Source: Pseudomonas gozinkensis (GTDB taxonomy: Bacteria > Pseudomonadota > Gammaproteobacteria > Pseudomonadales > Pseudomonadaceae). From it: a DNA stretch of 64,000 nucleotides. The stretch spans positions 763,501-827,500 of the forward strand of contig NZ_CP062253.1 of NCBI RefSeq assembly GCF_014863585.1, given 5' to 3'. The notes beneath the pieces were generated by a model. That model was not told where the DNA came from and made no database searches. It saw only the letters and a program-made list of their open reading frames with translations. The position numbers were made by a program, and so were the translations under genes. Position 1 is the first letter of the stretch. Every line of letters starts with the position of its first letter. Shown here in pieces: positions 35,856-44,867 of this stretch.

Positions 35856-37073
35856 GTGACCACCACCTCCCGCAATGCCCGGCTGATCATCACGGCCCGG
35901 CTGATTTCCGATTTCGGCGCTTTCCTGAACATGGTTGCGCTGGCCACTTATGTCTATCTGCTGAGCAACAGCGCGATGAGCGTGGGGATTTTTCTCGCCA
36001 GTCGTGTGGGCGGCGGAATTTTCGCCAGCCTGATCGGCACTGCGTTTTATCGTCGGTGCAGCGGCCGTCTGCCATTGATTGCCTTCGATCTGCTGCGCGC
36101 CGCTGTGCTGGGTTTGTTGTTGATCGTCCCGGTTGGACAGCAGACGTTGTTGCTGCCGCTGATCGCGTTCGGTCTGGGCTTTGGCAATTCGATGTTCGCC
36201 ATCGGCCTCAACAGCCAGTTGCCGCGATTGATCGCGCCTTCGCAGTTGCTCAAGACCAATGCCTGGATCACGTCCGCCTCTTCCATGGCGATGGTCGGTG
36301 GCAGTCTGGTGTCCGGGTTGCTGGTCGCAGGGTTCGGCTTTGAAACGGTGTTTGCGCTGAATGCACTGACCTATCTGCTGGCGGCAGTGTTGATTGCGCC
36401 GCTGCGGTTCAGTGCACCGGAACCGGTGGCCGAACCCAGCGCTAAACAGGGTGAATGGTCGGCTTTGCTGCAAGGCCTGCGCAGCGCTCCGGTGGTGGCG
36501 GCGATGCTGGCGGTGACCATGGCCGACACCCTTGGCAGCGCTGCACACAACGTTGGTTTTCCGATCATTTCCAGACTGCTCACGCCAGACTCGGCGAGCA
36601 CCACGCTGGGCCTGATGCTCGCGGTGTGGGCCGCCGGCAAACTGCTCGGCGCGCGGATCGCCAGTCGCCTCAACGGCTCGGAAAACATCCATCTGGAGCG
36701 CCGCTATTTCGGTGGCGTGCTGCTGATGTCCTGCGGATTCATCCTGATGTTCCAGCAGCACAGCGTCGTCGGGCTGTTGCTGTTTTCGCTGCCGGCCGGA
36801 CTGGGCGACGGGTTCTCGGAAGTCGGCCTGATGTCACGGCTGCAACGGGAACCGGAGCCCCTGCGCCTGCCCATCTTCAGCTTTCTGACGCTGTTGCAGA
36901 TGACCGGGTTCGGCGTCGGCATGCTGATCGCCGCGCCGTTCTATGAGTGGTGGACGCCGGGTGCCGTGGTGCTGCTGTTCCACGGCATTCCCCTCGCCAC
37001 TGTGCTGTCGATGAAAACTCTGCTGCTCAGGCGCGAGCGGGTTGCGCGCAGCAGCCCGACGCCAGCTCCTTGA
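35856..37073 (+). CDS. MFS transporter
   Basis: A 405-residue major facilitator with about twelve hydrophobic segments ('LISDFGAFLNMVALATYVYLL' is the first). A GTG start at 35856, six bases after AAGGA, is preferred; the in-frame TTG at 35850 abuts that site. It resembles the MFS_3/enterobactin exporter-like group, but no substrate can be assigned. Its 3' end overlaps the convergent cueR gene by 47 bases. Confidence 0.82.
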   Translation: MTTTSRNARLIITARLISDFGAFLNMVALATYVYLLSNSAMSVGIFLASRVGGGIFASLIGTAFYRRCSGRLPLIAFDLLRAAVLGLLLIVPVGQQTLLLPLIAFGLGFGNSMFAIGLNSQLPRLIAPSQLLKTNAWITSASSMAMVGGSLVSGLLVAGFGFETVFALNALTYLLAAVLIAPLRFSAPEPVAEPSAKQGEWSALLQGLRSAPVVAAMLAVTMADTLGSAAHNVGFPIISRLLTPDSASTTLGLMLAVWAAGKLLGARIASRLNGSENIHLERRYFGGVLLMSCGFILMFQQHSVVGLLLFSLPAGLGDGFSEVGLMSRLQREPEPLRLPIFSFLTLLQMTGFGVGMLIAAPFYEWWTPGAVVLLFHGIPLATVLSMKTLLLRRERVARSSPTPAP

Positions 37074-37440
37074 GGATCGGGCAGTCCGGGCGATGGTCGC
37101 CGTGGCAGTGCTCGACCAGATCCTGCAGGGTATCGCGCAGTTCGCCGAGTTCGCGGATCTTCTGATTCAGCTCGTCGATGTGCTGGCGCGCAAGGGCCTT
37201 CACGTCGGCGCTGGCGCGCTGGCGGTCCTGCCAGAGGGTCAGCAGCTTGCCGACTTCCTCCAGCGAAAAGCCCAGGTCCCGCGAACGCTTGATGAATGCC
37301 AGCGTGTGCAGGTCATCGTCGCCGTAGACGCGATAGCCGCTGTCGGTGCGATGGGCAGCCTTGAGCAGACCGATCGACTCGTAGTACCGGATCATCTTCG
37401 CGCTCAGGCCACTGTGGCGGGCCGCTTGGCCGATGTTCAT
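37027..37440 (-). CDS. cueR: CueR, Cu(I)-responsive MerR-family regulator
   Basis: A 137-residue MerR protein: N-terminal winged HTH '[20 protein letters not shown]', a dimerisation coiled coil, and a C-terminal metal loop '[13 protein letters not shown]' with the cysteines that bind Cu(I). It activates copper-export genes by remodelling promoters with long spacers; two such sites are visible near 39.87 and 40.56 kb. The ATG overlaps the copA stop (ATGA), so it is the last gene of the copA operon and probably amplifies its own expression. Confidence 0.93.
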   Translation of the reverse strand: MNIGQAARHSGLSAKMIRYYESIGLLKAAHRTDSGYRVYGDDDLHTLAFIKRSRDLGFSLEEVGKLLTLWQDRQRASADVKALARQHIDELNQKIRELGELRDTLQDLVEHCHGDHRPDCPILKELASGCCAQPARA

Positions 37441-39830
37441 CGGTTGTCCTCCAGATCCTCGGGTTTCCAGGTTTTCAACAGTAGCGCATTGCTCACCACG
37501 CTGACGCTCGACAGCGCCATCGCCGCGCCGGCCAGTACCGGATTGAGGAAGCCGAACGCCGCCAGCGGAATACCGATCAGGTTGTAGACGAAGGCCCAGA
37601 ACAGGTTCTGGCGGATCTTCGCGTAGGTCTTGCGGCTGATCTCCAGTGCGGCCGGCACCAGCCGTGGGTCGCCGCGCATCAGGGTGATGCCGGCGGCGTG
37701 CATGGCCACGTCGGTGCCACCGCCCATGGCGATGCCGATGTCCGCGGCGGCCAGCGCCGGGGCGTCGTTGATGCCGTCGCCGACCATGGCCACGACCCCG
37801 GTTTTCTTCAGCTCGGCGACGGTGGCGGCTTTCTCTGCCGGCAGCACTTCGGCATGGACGTTTTCGATGCCCAGCGCTTCGGCGACCACCCGGGCGCTGC
37901 CGCGGTTGTCGCCGGTCAGCAGGTGGCTGTGGATGTGCTGCGCCGCCAGTTGTTGCACCGCGTGCAGCGCGCCGGGCTTGAGGGTGTCGCCGAAGGCGAA
38001 CAGGCCAAGTACGCGGGGCTCCGGACTTTGCTCGATCAACCACGACAGCGTGCGGCCTTCGGTTTCCCAGGCCTTGGCGGATTCGCTCAGTTTTCCGGCG
38101 TTCAGACCGCTTTCTTCCAGCAAGCGCCGGTTGCCCAGCGCCAGGCGCCGGCCGTCGAGGCTGCCGGCGATACCACGGCCGGTCAGGGACTGGCTGTCGC
38201 TGACATCCGGTACGTTCAGATTGCGCTCGGCACAGGCATCCAGCACCGCTTTGGCCAGCGGATGTTCGCTGCCGCGCTGCAGCGCGCCGGCCGCAGTCAG
38301 CAGGGCGTTTTCGTCACCGTCGATCGCACTGAAATGGGCAATGCGCGGCGTGCCGGAGGTCAGGGTGCCGGTCTTGTCGAACACCACGGCGCTGACTTCA
38401 TGGGCACGTTCCAGTGCTTCTGCGTCCTTGATCAGAATTCCGTGGCGGGCGGCCACGCCGGTGCCAGCCATGATCGCGGTCGGTGTCGCCAGACCGAGGG
38501 CACACGGGCAGGCGATCACCAGCACTGCGACGGCATTGATCAACGCGGTTTCCAGCGGCGCGCCGTACAGCCACCAGCCGATCAGCGTGGCCAGGGCCAG
38601 CAGCAACACGGTCGGCACGAACACCTGACTGACTTTATCCACCAGTTTCTGGATCGGTGCTTTCGCGGCCTGAGCGTCCTCCACCAGACGGATGATGCGC
38701 GCCAGCACGCTTTCCGCGCCGAGCGCCGTGGTGCTCACCAGCAAACGGCCTTCACCGTTGATCGCGCCGCCGGTGACCTTGTCGCCCGGTTGTTTGGGTA
38801 CTGGCAGGCTTTCGCCGCTGATCAATGCTTCATCGGCGTGGCTCTGGCCTTCCAGCACCTCGCCGTCCACCGGGAAGCGTTCACCGGGTTTGACCAATAC
38901 CCGGTCGCCAAGGCGCAGGGTGCTGATGGCGACATCCTGTTCGCGGCCATCGATGACTTGAATCGCCCGCTCCGGGCGCAACGCTTCCAGTGCGCGGATG
39001 GCGCTGGCGGTCTGGCGTTTGGCGCGGCTCTCGAGGTATTTGCCGAGCAGCACCAGCGCGATGACCACTGCCGAGGCTTCGAAATACAGATGCGGCATGC
39101 GTCCGTCAGCAGTCGCCCATTCGTAGAGACTCAGGCCGTAACCGGCGCTGGTGCCCAGGGCCACCAGCAAGTCCATGTTGCCGGCGCCGGCGCGCACGGC
39201 TTTCCACGCCGCTACATAAAAACGTGCACCAAAGATGAATTGCACCGGGGTCGCGAGGGCGAATTGCGCCCAGGCCGGGAGCATCCAGTGAATGCCGAAC
39301 GGTTGCAGCATCATCGGCAGCACCAGCGGCAAGGCGAGGGCGATAGCGCAGATCAGCGCCCAGCGTTCATGGTTCAGACGTTGCTGGCGAGTGTCGGATT
39401 GAGGGTGTTCGAGTTCGAAGAGGCTGGCCGAATAACCGGCCTTGCTCACGGCGGCGATCAGGGTTTGCGGGTCGACCGCGCCGAGCAGCTCGAGGTGGGC
39501 GCGCTCATTGGCGAGGTTGACGCTGACACTTTTCACCCCCGCAACCTTGTTCAAGGCGCGTTCGACGCGGCCGACGCAGGAAGCGCAAGTCATGCCGTCG
39601 ATGTTTAATTCCACGGTTTGCTGCGGCACGCTGTAACCGGCGCGTTCGACCGCCTCCATCAGTGCCGGCAAGCTGTCGCCGGGGGCCTGCACCCGGGCCT
39701 GTTCGGTGGCGAGGTTGACGCTGACGGCACTGGCGCCGCTGACTTTGCTCAACGCCCGCTCGACACGACCAGCGCAACTGGCGCAGGTCATGCCGCTGAT
39801 GGGCAGATCGAACGTGATGGAATCGGACAT
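37437..39830 (-). CDS. copA: Copper-exporting P1B-type ATPase CopA (CueA)
   Basis: A 797-residue Cu(I) pump of the inner membrane. It has two N-terminal heavy-metal domains, each with GMTCASC, the metal-site motif '[15 protein letters not shown]', the phosphorylated Asp in '[10 protein letters not shown]', the actuator loop '[10 protein letters not shown]', and the hinge '[18 protein letters not shown]'. Cu(I) is moved from cytosol to periplasm. GGGAG lies eight bases before the ATG. A perfect CueR-type operator lies 37 bases upstream, and cueR follows in the same operon. Confidence 0.96.
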   Translation of the reverse strand: MSDSITFDLPISGMTCASCAGRVERALSKVSGASAVSVNLATEQARVQAPGDSLPALMEAVERAGYSVPQQTVELNIDGMTCASCVGRVERALNKVAGVKSVSVNLANERAHLELLGAVDPQTLIAAVSKAGYSASLFELEHPQSDTRQQRLNHERWALICAIALALPLVLPMMLQPFGIHWMLPAWAQFALATPVQFIFGARFYVAAWKAVRAGAGNMDLLVALGTSAGYGLSLYEWATADGRMPHLYFEASAVVIALVLLGKYLESRAKRQTASAIRALEALRPERAIQVIDGREQDVAISTLRLGDRVLVKPGERFPVDGEVLEGQSHADEALISGESLPVPKQPGDKVTGGAINGEGRLLVSTTALGAESVLARIIRLVEDAQAAKAPIQKLVDKVSQVFVPTVLLLALATLIGWWLYGAPLETALINAVAVLVIACPCALGLATPTAIMAGTGVAARHGILIKDAEALERAHEVSAVVFDKTGTLTSGTPRIAHFSAIDGDENALLTAAGALQRGSEHPLAKAVLDACAERNLNVPDVSDSQSLTGRGIAGSLDGRRLALGNRRLLEESGLNAGKLSESAKAWETEGRTLSWLIEQSPEPRVLGLFAFGDTLKPGALHAVQQLAAQHIHSHLLTGDNRGSARVVAEALGIENVHAEVLPAEKAATVAELKKTGVVAMVGDGINDAPALAAADIGIAMGGGTDVAMHAAGITLMRGDPRLVPAALEISRKTYAKIRQNLFWAFVYNLIGIPLAAFGFLNPVLAGAAMALSSVSVVSNALLLKTWKPEDLEDNR

Positions 39831-39866
39831 CGGTCGTACTCCCTGTAGAAGATTTCTACAGGATCA

Positions 39867-39890
39867 ACCTTGCCATGCTGGCAAGGTCAA
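39867..39890 (-). promoter_or_regulatory. CueR operator/promoter of copA
   Basis: A perfect dyad, ACCTTGCCA...TGGCAAGGT around TGC (39867-39887), overlaps a minus-strand -35 TTGACC (39885-39890). A -10-like GATCCT follows after 19 bases, the over-long spacing of MerR/CueR promoters. Confidence 0.85.
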
Positions 39891-39903
39891 GCGCCAGTTT
39901 CCG

Positions 39904-39952
39904 CAACCCGCAACCCGCAACCCGCAACCCGCAACCCGCAACCCGCAACCCG
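39904..39952 (+). repeat. Tandem heptamer (CAACCCG)x7
   Basis: Seven perfect seven-base units lie directly upstream of the copA operator. The identical short units suggest slippage and possible copy-number variation between strains. It is not a CRISPR: there are no spacers. Confidence 0.95.
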
Positions 39953-39969
39953 CTACCGCCCGCGTACCC

Positions 39970-40069
39970 GATCGTTCCCACGCTCTGCGTGGGAATGCCT
40001 CTTGTGACGCTCTGCGTCACGCTTTGGGACGCAGAGCGTCCCGGGCTGCGCCTCGACGTGGGAACGATC
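39970..40069. repeat. 100-base inverted-repeat element, copy A
   Basis: 13-base perfect terminal inverted repeats (GATCGTTCCCACG / CGTGGGAACGATC) enclose nested inverted repeats made of CGCTCTGCG / CGCAGAGCG words. A related copy lies at 52169-52275. It has no reading frame and looks like a small non-autonomous or REP-derived element. Confidence 0.8.
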
Positions 40070-40081
40070 AGCGAGCGGTAT

Positions 40082-40465
40082 TCAATAGCCGAGGCCGGTG
40101 GGCTTGAGGTACATGCCTTCCGCATTCATCGCGATGCGGAATTTCAGGATGTCGCCGGCATGCAGTTTGATCTCCTGCGAGCCCGGCGCCAGCATGCCCG
40201 GGTTGCAACCCGGCATTTGTCCCGGCAGCAGTTTCAGGCGCAGCGAGACATTGCCCGGCGGCAGGTTGAACGAAGTGCTTTGCTCCTGGAACAGTCGCGC
40301 CGACAGTTGATCCTGGATGTACACGCCGATTTCGCACGAGGTCGCGACTTCCAGGCGCTCGCGGGAAATGATCAGCACCCCGTAATCCTCCCCGGCGGCA
40401 TGCACCGAAGGGATCGCGGCAAAGAGGCTGAGAAAGCCAAACAGGCTGAAAGCTGACCAGCGCAT
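40082..40465 (-). CDS. Secreted protein of unknown function next to copZ
   Basis: A 127-residue protein; the start is preceded by AGGAG and gives a signal peptide ('FSLFGFLSLFAAIPSVHA'). The mature protein reads 'EDYGVLIISRERLEVATSCEIGVYIQDQLSARLFQEQS' and has three cysteines. It is probably periplasmic. It is divergent from copZ and faces copA from the other side of the repeat element, so the CueR site at 40552-40575 could also act on it. No metal motif is visible, and I do not recognise the family. Confidence 0.72.
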   Translation of the reverse strand: MRWSAFSLFGFLSLFAAIPSVHAAGEDYGVLIISRERLEVATSCEIGVYIQDQLSARLFQEQSTSFNLPPGNVSLRLKLLPGQMPGCNPGMLAPGSQEIKLHAGDILKFRIAMNAEGMYLKPTGLGY

Positions 40466-40551
40466 GGCTGAATCTCCTGAATTCATGTCATTGATGCATG
40501 CAGCTTGGCCGAGCGCGGCGCCGATTGCCAGCCCGGCAGTTTTTGCAGAAC

Positions 40552-40575
40552 TTGACCTTGCCATCGTGGCAAGCC
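40552..40575 (+). promoter_or_regulatory. CueR operator/promoter of copZ
   Basis: -35 TTGACC (40552-40557) is followed by the dyad CTTGCCA-TCG-TGGCAAG (40557-40573) and, after a 19-base spacer, by GAAACT as a poor -10. The layout copies the copA operator. Confidence 0.8.
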
Positions 40576-40612
40576 TGAAACTGCGGGCAACCTCACTCAA
40601 AGGAGTCACTCC

Positions 40613-40810
40613 ATGCAAGTGTTCACTGTAGAAGGCATGTCCTGCGGTCACTGTGTCAAAGCCGTCACCCAGGCGGTGCAGAGCAAGGATCCGGCCGCCA
40701 GTGTGCGGGTCGATCTGGCGGCGAAGGAAGTCGGGGTCGAAAGTGCGCTGAGTGCCGAGCAGGTCATCGAAGCGATCAGCGAAGAAGGTTATGCGATCAA
40801 ACTCGCCTGA
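40613..40810 (+). CDS. copZ: CopZ-like copper chaperone
   Basis: A 65-residue heavy-metal-associated domain with the metal motif GMSCGHC (Cys11, Cys14) and the ferredoxin-like fold 'VKAVTQAVQSKDPAASVRVDLAAKEVGVES'. It would bind cytosolic Cu(I) and pass it to CopA. AGGAG lies upstream of the ATG and a CueR-type promoter sits 40 bases before that. Confidence 0.9.
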   Translation: MQVFTVEGMSCGHCVKAVTQAVQSKDPAASVRVDLAAKEVGVESALSAEQVIEAISEEGYAIKLA

Positions 40811-40927
40811 TCTTTTTAATAGTTAGCGAGCTACCGGAATGTTCAAGGCGTCCTGGCGCGGCTAGACTGTCGGGCTGCACTCTCCACCAAAGTGCCCACC
40901 CAACTGCCTGCCAGACCTGGACGCCTG

Positions 40928-42130
40928 ATGAACTTCCGTACCCTTCTGATTCTCGGTGCCCTGACCGCTTTCGGTCCGTTGGCGATCGACTTCTATCTAC
41001 CCGCGTTTCCCACCATGGCGCTGGCATTCGGCACCGACGAGAAACACGTCCAGCTGACGCTGTCGGCTTACTTCTTCGGCCTGTCCATCGGCCAGCTGGC
41101 TTACGGGCCGGTGGCGGATCGCTTCGGCCGGCGGATTCCGCTGCTCATTGGCCTGACGCTGTTCACGCTGGCGTCAGTGGCCTGCGCCTATGCGCCGAAT
41201 CTGCAATGGCTGATCGGCGCGCGGCTCGTGCAGGCGCTGGGCGGTTGTGCGGGGATGGTGATTGCCCGGGCGGTGGTCAGTGACAAGTGCGACGCGGTGG
41301 GTTCGGCGAAAGTCTTCTCACAGTTGATGCTGGTGATGGGGCTGGCGCCGATTCTGGCGCCGATGCTCGGCGGACTGCTGGTGAACACGTCGGGATGGCA
41401 GTCGATCTTCCTGGTGCTGACCGGGTTCAGTGCCTTGGCAGGGCTGGCGGTGGCTCTCGGTCTGCCGGAAAGTCTGCCGGCGCATGTTCCGCGTCAGCCG
41501 TTGTCCGGTGCATTGCGTCAGTACGGTCGGTTGCTGGCCGATCCGGTCTACATGGGCCATGCCCTGACCGGCGGCATCGCCATCGCCGGGATGTTTGCCT
41601 ACATCGCCGGTTCCCCGTTCATTTTCATCAAGTTATATGGCGTACCGGCCGAGCATTTCGGCTGGCTGTTCGGCACCAACGCGGCCGGGTTCATTCTGGT
41701 GGCACAGGTCAATGCGCGACTGTTGGCCAAGCGTGGTCCGGCCTTCCTGCTGTCGCGGGCGGTCTGGGTCTACCTGGGCGCCGGGCTGACGCTGCTCGCG
41801 GTCAGTGCCTTGCACACCGAGGCCCTGTGGCCACTGCTGATTCCGTTGTTCATCTGCGTGGCCAGCCTTGGCTGCATCAGCCCCAATGCGGCGGCGTGTG
41901 CGATGAACGGGCAGGGCGGTCGCGCCGGCAGTGCTTCAGCGTTGCTCGGCAGCATGCAATTCAGCGTCGCCGCCGGGGCTTCGGCGCTGGTGGGGATCCT
42001 GCACGATGGCACCGCCGTGCCGATGGCGATTGTCATCAGCCTGTGTGGTTTGCTGGTGGTGTGCGCAGCAATGCTCACCCGGCGCATGCAGAATGCCCGG
42101 GCGCTCGCAAAGGCGCAGGCTGAAATCTAA
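40928..42130 (+). CDS. Bcr/CflA-family multidrug efflux MFS transporter
   Basis: A 400-residue, twelve-helix drug:H+ antiporter. The opening 'LLILGALTAFGPLAIDFYLPAFPTMA' and 'YGPVADRFGRRIPLLIGL' match the Bcr/CflA group, with conserved motif A in the loop after helix 2 and 'AMGxxxxILAPMLGG'-like motif C ('MGLAPILAPMLGGLLV'). The start at 40928 fits the family; a GTG at 40892 is possible and neither has a strong ribosome site. Confidence 0.9.
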   Translation: MNFRTLLILGALTAFGPLAIDFYLPAFPTMALAFGTDEKHVQLTLSAYFFGLSIGQLAYGPVADRFGRRIPLLIGLTLFTLASVACAYAPNLQWLIGARLVQALGGCAGMVIARAVVSDKCDAVGSAKVFSQLMLVMGLAPILAPMLGGLLVNTSGWQSIFLVLTGFSALAGLAVALGLPESLPAHVPRQPLSGALRQYGRLLADPVYMGHALTGGIAIAGMFAYIAGSPFIFIKLYGVPAEHFGWLFGTNAAGFILVAQVNARLLAKRGPAFLLSRAVWVYLGAGLTLLAVSALHTEALWPLLIPLFICVASLGCISPNAAACAMNGQGGRAGSASALLGSMQFSVAAGASALVGILHDGTAVPMAIVISLCGLLVVCAAMLTRRMQNARALAKAQAEI

Positions 42131-42141
42131 AGAAGAAAGCC

Positions 42142-42315
42142 TCAGCCGACAGCGCGTTGCTGGCCAAGGTCGGGAATCTGGTGGGGCGCGTAGATACGCG
42201 CTTCGAGGGTGCGGGTGAAGGCGCGAGCTTCGGCCTCACTGCGGAAGGTCACGGCGTGCTGGTCGAGACGAACTTGCCACTGGGACTTTGCCACTTCTTT
42301 TATCAGGATCTTCAT
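42142..42315 (-). CDS. Small conserved protein of unknown function (57 aa)
   Basis: MKILIKEVAKSQWQVRLDQH opens a 57-residue soluble protein with a perfect GGAGGT site before the ATG. The pattern of short strands followed by 'FRSEAEARAFTRTLEARI' suggests a small beta-beta-alpha fold, similar to DUF-type proteins found widely in Pseudomonas. No function is known. It converges on the Bcr/CflA gene. Confidence 0.7.
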   Translation of the reverse strand: MKILIKEVAKSQWQVRLDQHAVTFRSEAEARAFTRTLEARIYAPHQIPDLGQQRAVG

Positions 42316-42415
42316 TGCTGACCTCCCGTACGTAAAAGATTGCATCGCAGAGGTTTCGATTGTAGTCCTGAATACGATCGCAATTGTGACAAGGGTCAAG
42401 CATCTGACTGACGGC

Positions 42416-42470
42416 AAAAAAACACCGCAGCCCCCGAGCCAGCCACACCGGAGGCTGGAGAAGGCTGCGG
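42416..42470 (-). terminator. Terminator after the alcohol dehydrogenase-like gene
   Basis: On the minus strand CCGCAGCC (paired 42463-42470 with 42425-42432) encloses a second small stem and is followed by a run of seven Ts with one interruption, just after the 42482 stop. Confidence 0.75.
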
Positions 42471-42481
42471 TCTCGCGAGTT

Positions 42482-43495
42482 TTAGAAACCTTCTAAAACA
42501 ATTTTCCCCTTGGCCTTGCCGCTTTCCAGCAATTCATGGGCACGGCGCAGGTTGCTCGCGTTGATTGTGCCGAAGTGCTCGCCGACCGTGGTTTTCAACG
42601 TCCCGCTGTCGATCAGCCCGGCCACCCGGTTGAGCAGTTTGTGCTGCTCGATCATGTCCGCGGTTTCGAACAGCGAGCGGGTGTACATGAACTCCCAGTG
42701 CAGCGACAGGCTCTTGCGCTTGAGCTTGGTCACGTCCAGCGCTTTCGGATCGTCGATCAACGCCAGCTTGCCTTGCGGCGCCAGAGCCTCGACCAGTTGG
42801 TCCAGATGCTGATCGGTCTGAGTCAGGCTGGCAACGTGGGTCACCTGGGCGACACCGGCGCGTTTCAGTTCTTCGCTCAACGGTTGGCTGTGATCAATCA
42901 CAAGGTCAGCGCCCAGCTCGGTCACCCAGTCGCGGGTCTCCGGGCGGGAGGCGGTGCCGATCACCTTGAGGCCGGTCAACTGGCTGGCGAGTTGGGTCAA
43001 GATCGAACCGACGCCGCCGGCCGCGCCGACGATCAGCAGGCTCTGACCTTCATCAGTATTGCCTTCGCGAATCTGCAGACGTTCGAACAACAGTTCCCAA
43101 GCCGTAATGGCGGTCAGCGGCAGGGCGGCGGCTTCGGCGAAACCGAGGGTTTTCGGCATGTGGCCGACGATGCGCTCATCCACCACGTGCAGTTCGCTGT
43201 TGCCACCGGCCCGGGCGATGGAGCCGGCGTAGAACACCTTGTCGCCGGCCTTGAAGAGCGTCACTTCACTGCCGACCGACTTGACCACACCGGCCACGTC
43301 CCAGCCCAGCACTTTCGCGGCGCCGCCTTCCGGCGCGACGTTCTGGCGAACCTTGGTGTCGACCGGGTTGACCGAAATCGCTTTGACTTCCACCAGAAGG
43401 TCGCGAGGGCCGGCCACCGGTTCCGGCAGTTCGATGTCTTGCAGGGATTTTTCGTCGTTGATCGGGAGCGAGGCGTAATAGGCGATGGCTTTCAT
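42482..43495 (-). CDS. Zinc-type alcohol dehydrogenase-like / quinone oxidoreductase
   Basis: A 337-residue MDR-superfamily protein starting MKAIAYY. It has the GroES-like N-terminus ('VKAISVNPVDTKVRQ', 'VLGWDVAGVVKSVG'), the dinucleotide loop 'LLIVGAAGGVGSILTQLA', and the C-terminal 'AHELLESGKAKGKIVLEGF'. The catalytic zinc ligands of classical alcohol dehydrogenases are missing, so it is a zinc-independent NADPH-dependent reductase of quinones or enones. It shares a strand with the ABM monooxygenase gene and the LysR gene is divergent, which suggests a regulon for electrophile or quinone stress. Confidence 0.88.
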   Translation of the reverse strand: MKAIAYYASLPINDEKSLQDIELPEPVAGPRDLLVEVKAISVNPVDTKVRQNVAPEGGAAKVLGWDVAGVVKSVGSEVTLFKAGDKVFYAGSIARAGGNSELHVVDERIVGHMPKTLGFAEAAALPLTAITAWELLFERLQIREGNTDEGQSLLIVGAAGGVGSILTQLASQLTGLKVIGTASRPETRDWVTELGADLVIDHSQPLSEELKRAGVAQVTHVASLTQTDQHLDQLVEALAPQGKLALIDDPKALDVTKLKRKSLSLHWEFMYTRSLFETADMIEQHKLLNRVAGLIDSGTLKTTVGEHFGTINASNLRRAHELLESGKAKGKIVLEGF

Positions 43496-43526
43496 GGAGA
43501 ACTCCGAAAGTGAATAGAGGAAGGCT

Positions 43527-43820
43527 TCAGGCGATGACGCGCAGGCGCTTGAGTTCGAAGTGTTCGAGGAACGACTCGGCCTGGCTGCGGAAATGCTGGA
43601 TATGGGCGCTGGCATCGTGGGCTTGCAGGGCTTCGTCGCTGGCCCACTGTTCGATCATGTAGAAGGCCAGCGGATTGGCCAGATCCTGGTGCAGTTCGTA
43701 CTGTCCGCAACCCGCTTCCGCGCGGGTCGGTTCGATCAGGGCGCGCAGGTGCTGTTCAAGGACGTCCTGCTGACCAGGTCGGGCAATCAGGGTGGCGATG
43801 GCGGTGAAAGGCTGGGACAT
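43527..43820 (-). CDS. ABM-family quinol monooxygenase
   Basis: A 97-residue antibiotic biosynthesis monooxygenase (YgiN-like) protein with the ferredoxin-like pattern 'FTAIATLIARPGQQDVLEQHL', 'YELHQDLANPLAFYMIEQW' and 'HIQHFRSQ'. Such small dimers oxidise quinols without cofactor. It lies 31 bases upstream of the oxidoreductase gene on the same strand and is divergent from a LysR gene. Confidence 0.87.
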   Translation of the reverse strand: MSQPFTAIATLIARPGQQDVLEQHLRALIEPTRAEAGCGQYELHQDLANPLAFYMIEQWASDEALQAHDASAHIQHFRSQAESFLEHFELKRLRVIA

Positions 43821-43918
43821 GTTCGACTCCGGGACGGGATGAATTCGATGGATGGCATGATTGGCTATTTCTGCCGGAGATAAAACCGGCTAAAAGAGCA
43901 GTCTCTTTCAATGTTTTT

Positions 43919-43938
43919 TTGATAATCGAGGCTATCAA
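43919..43938. promoter_or_regulatory. Dyad overlapping the LysR start
   Basis: TTGATA-N8-TATCAA lies in the divergent gap and reaches into the ATG. It fits a T-N11-A LysR box and could serve autorepression; this is a reading of symmetry only. Confidence 0.4.
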
Positions 43939-44867
43939 TGCTGCGTTTCGATGACTTGCAGTTGTTTGTCCGGGCGGCGGATCTGGGCAGCCTGTCGGCG
44001 GCGGCGCGAGTGATGGACCTGTCCGCCGCCGTGGCCAGTGCTGCGCTCAAGCGGATCGAGCAACAACTGGGGGCGCGGCTGTTGGCGCGCTCCACCCGCA
44101 GCCTGCGGCTGACGGCCGAAGGTGAAGGTTTTCTCGAATACGCCCGGGCTGCGTTGAGCAACCTGGAGGAGGGCCGTCGTCTGCTGGCCAGCGGACAGGA
44201 TCAGGTCAGCGGGATATTGCAGCTGTCGGCCCCCTCGGATTTCGGTCGCAACTTGCTGTTGCCCTGGCTCGACGACTTTCAGCGCGAACACCCGAAGCTG
44301 ACGGTGCGCCTGCTGCTGGGCGACCGCATCGCCGATCTGTTTCGCCAGCCAGTGGACATCGCGTTGCGCTACGGCGAGCCGGAAGATTCCAGTCTGGTGG
44401 CGTTGCCGATTGCCCCGCACAACCGACGGGTGTTGTGCGCATCGCCTGCCTACCTGGCGCGACAGGGTGAGCCGCTGAGTCTGGAACAGCTCGCGCAGCA
44501 CAACTGCCTGTTGTACATGCTCGGAGGCCGAGTGCATGACCACTGGAGTTTCCACGACGGCAAGCGTGAGGTCGGCCTGACCGTCAGTGGCGACCGCTTC
44601 AGCGACGATGCCGACGTGGTGCGTCTGTGGGCGGTGGCGGGAGCCGGTATCGCCTACAAGTCGTGGCTCGACGTGGCCGGTGATGTGCTGGCGGGTCGGC
44701 TGAAAGTGCTGTTGCCGGAGCTGCTCTGCGAACGTGCTCCGCTGAATTTGTTGTGCGCCCATCGCGCACAATTGAGTAAGCCGGTGAACCTGCTGAGGGA
44801 AATGCTCGCCAGTCGTTGCGCTGAATTGAGTAGCCGATTTCCCGTTTTCACGGGGACCGATCATTAG
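43938..44867 (+). CDS. LysR-family transcriptional regulator
   Basis: A 309-residue LTTR with an N-terminal winged HTH ('MLRFDDLQLFVRAADLGSLSAAARVMDLS') and a substrate-binding domain containing 'DIALRYGEPEDSSLVALPI' and 'CASPAYLARQG' typical of the CrgA-like group. It is divergent from the ABM monooxygenase/oxidoreductase pair and probably controls it. Quinones or related electrophiles are plausible inducers. Confidence 0.92.
   Translation: MLRFDDLQLFVRAADLGSLSAAARVMDLSAAVASAALKRIEQQLGARLLARSTRSLRLTAEGEGFLEYARAALSNLEEGRRLLASGQDQVSGILQLSAPSDFGRNLLLPWLDDFQREHPKLTVRLLLGDRIADLFRQPVDIALRYGEPEDSSLVALPIAPHNRRVLCASPAYLARQGEPLSLEQLAQHNCLLYMLGGRVHDHWSFHDGKREVGLTVSGDRFSDDADVVRLWAVAGAGIAYKSWLDVAGDVLAGRLKVLLPELLCERAPLNLLCAHRAQLSKPVNLLREMLASRCAELSSRFPVFTGTDH

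Noticed and set aside
39904..39952. Possible CRISPR array
   Set aside because: The seven-base units are directly adjacent with no spacers, and no cas genes occur.
39970..40069. Insertion sequence
   Set aside because: Terminal inverted repeats exist, but at 100 bases there is no transposase and no visible target duplication.
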